From contig NZ_CP117435.1 in NCBI RefSeq assembly GCF_030687495.1, positions 2,422,501 through 2,486,500 on the forward strand: DNA of 64,000 nt. Reading direction: 5' to 3'. Position 1 is the stretch's first letter; each line of letters opens with the position of its first letter. This DNA is from Pseudomonas sp. FP453. Lineage in GTDB: Bacteria > Pseudomonadota > Gammaproteobacteria > Pseudomonadales > Pseudomonadaceae. Position numbers and translations under genes: made by a program. Shown here piece by piece: positions 63,915 through 64,000 of this stretch. The notes under the pieces are model-generated. The model saw only the letters and a program-made list of their open reading frames with translations, was not told the DNA's origin and ran no database searches.

Positions 63915-64000
63915 ATGCAAACCCAGGAACGTATCGCTCGGGAACTGAATATCGACCGCACGCTGGCCAGGGGCGGCGAGTCCCAGGCGATTCAACGGCG
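63915..64000 (+). CDS. nadE: Start of NAD synthetase NadE, cut by the window end
   Basis: Only about 28 residues are visible (MQTQERIARELNI, then DRTLARGGESQAIQR). They are too few for a motif. The call rests on the operon order pncA-pncB-nadE behind nrtR in P. aeruginosa and on the N-terminal helix typical before the ATP-binding domain. ATG 63915 is 1 bp after the pncB stop. Confidence 0.6.
   Translation, partial: MQTQERIARELNIDRTLARGGESQAIQR

Overview
The window looks like chromosome of a Pseudomonas of the fluorescens group. It has high GC, REP/REPIN palindromes of the Pseudomonas GGAGCTGGCTTGCC type, a vre-hxc-pdt locus laid out as in P. aeruginosa, a MtlE/MtlR pair like that of P. fluorescens, and an NrtR-regulated nicotinamide salvage operon. 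No tRNA, rRNA, CRISPR array, prophage or insertion sequence was seen. Locus names taken from P. aeruginosa are from memory of that genome.

Left edge (61-2384): an AdhC/YahK-type zinc alcohol dehydrogenase, the manganese exporter MntP on the minus strand behind a yybP-ykoY manganese riboswitch, and a small secreted protein.

Main block (2511-39114): a secretion island. VreA/VreI/VreR form a cell-surface-signalling trio: a stand-alone STN protein, an ECF sigma factor and a FecR-like anti-sigma factor. Next come all the genes of an Hxc-type type II secretion system (gspJ,H,C,I,G,K,L,M,D,E,F), whose secretin carries a lipobox. A secreted DING phosphate-binding protein follows, which is a plausible Hxc substrate. 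Then come a 4.2-kilo-residue filamentous-haemagglutinin exoprotein (PdtA type), a PhdA-like protein combining a Phd-type antitoxin fold with a DUF772 transposase domain, and the PdtB transporter. The block ends with an ExbB carrying a large extracytoplasmic DUF2341/LamG part, ExbD, a TonB-like protein, a porin, a coiled-coil protein, a YbjN protein, a parvulin-type isomerase and a LysR regulator. The exoprotein gene and the phdA-pdtB operon share a composite promoter: a Pho-box-like half followed by AAGTTC-N18-CCGYCT. This fits joint control by PhoB and the VreI sigma factor.

Middle (40368-55005): a histidine phosphatase with cobF (cobalamin), an esterase, a secreted protein, a Kef-type antiporter, an EamA exporter with a divergent AraC regulator, a lipase-like/YaaW-like fusion, a frameshifted mntH, a PIN/Phd toxin-antitoxin pair, a LysR regulator divergent from a DUF606 transporter pair, a twice-frameshifted AraC gene, an XapX protein and an MDR oxidoreductase.

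Right edge (55151-64000): a purine nucleoside permease and Tsx behind a PurR-like palindrome. Next is a MtlR/MtlE polyol module with a sorbitol-type SDR but no permease or ATPase genes. Last is nrtR divergent from pncA-pncB-nadE across a perfect NrtR-type palindrome.

Two copies of a 0.6-0.7 kb nested inverted-repeat element lie at 11991-12722 (inside the hxc cluster) and 60561-61178. The coding DNA beside both copies shows an abrupt strand-specific switch of synonymous codon use, from G-ending to C-ending. Five genes carry six reading-frame breaks in total. All are most simply read as insertions, and most lie in short base runs, so sequence error should be excluded before any of these genes is called dead.
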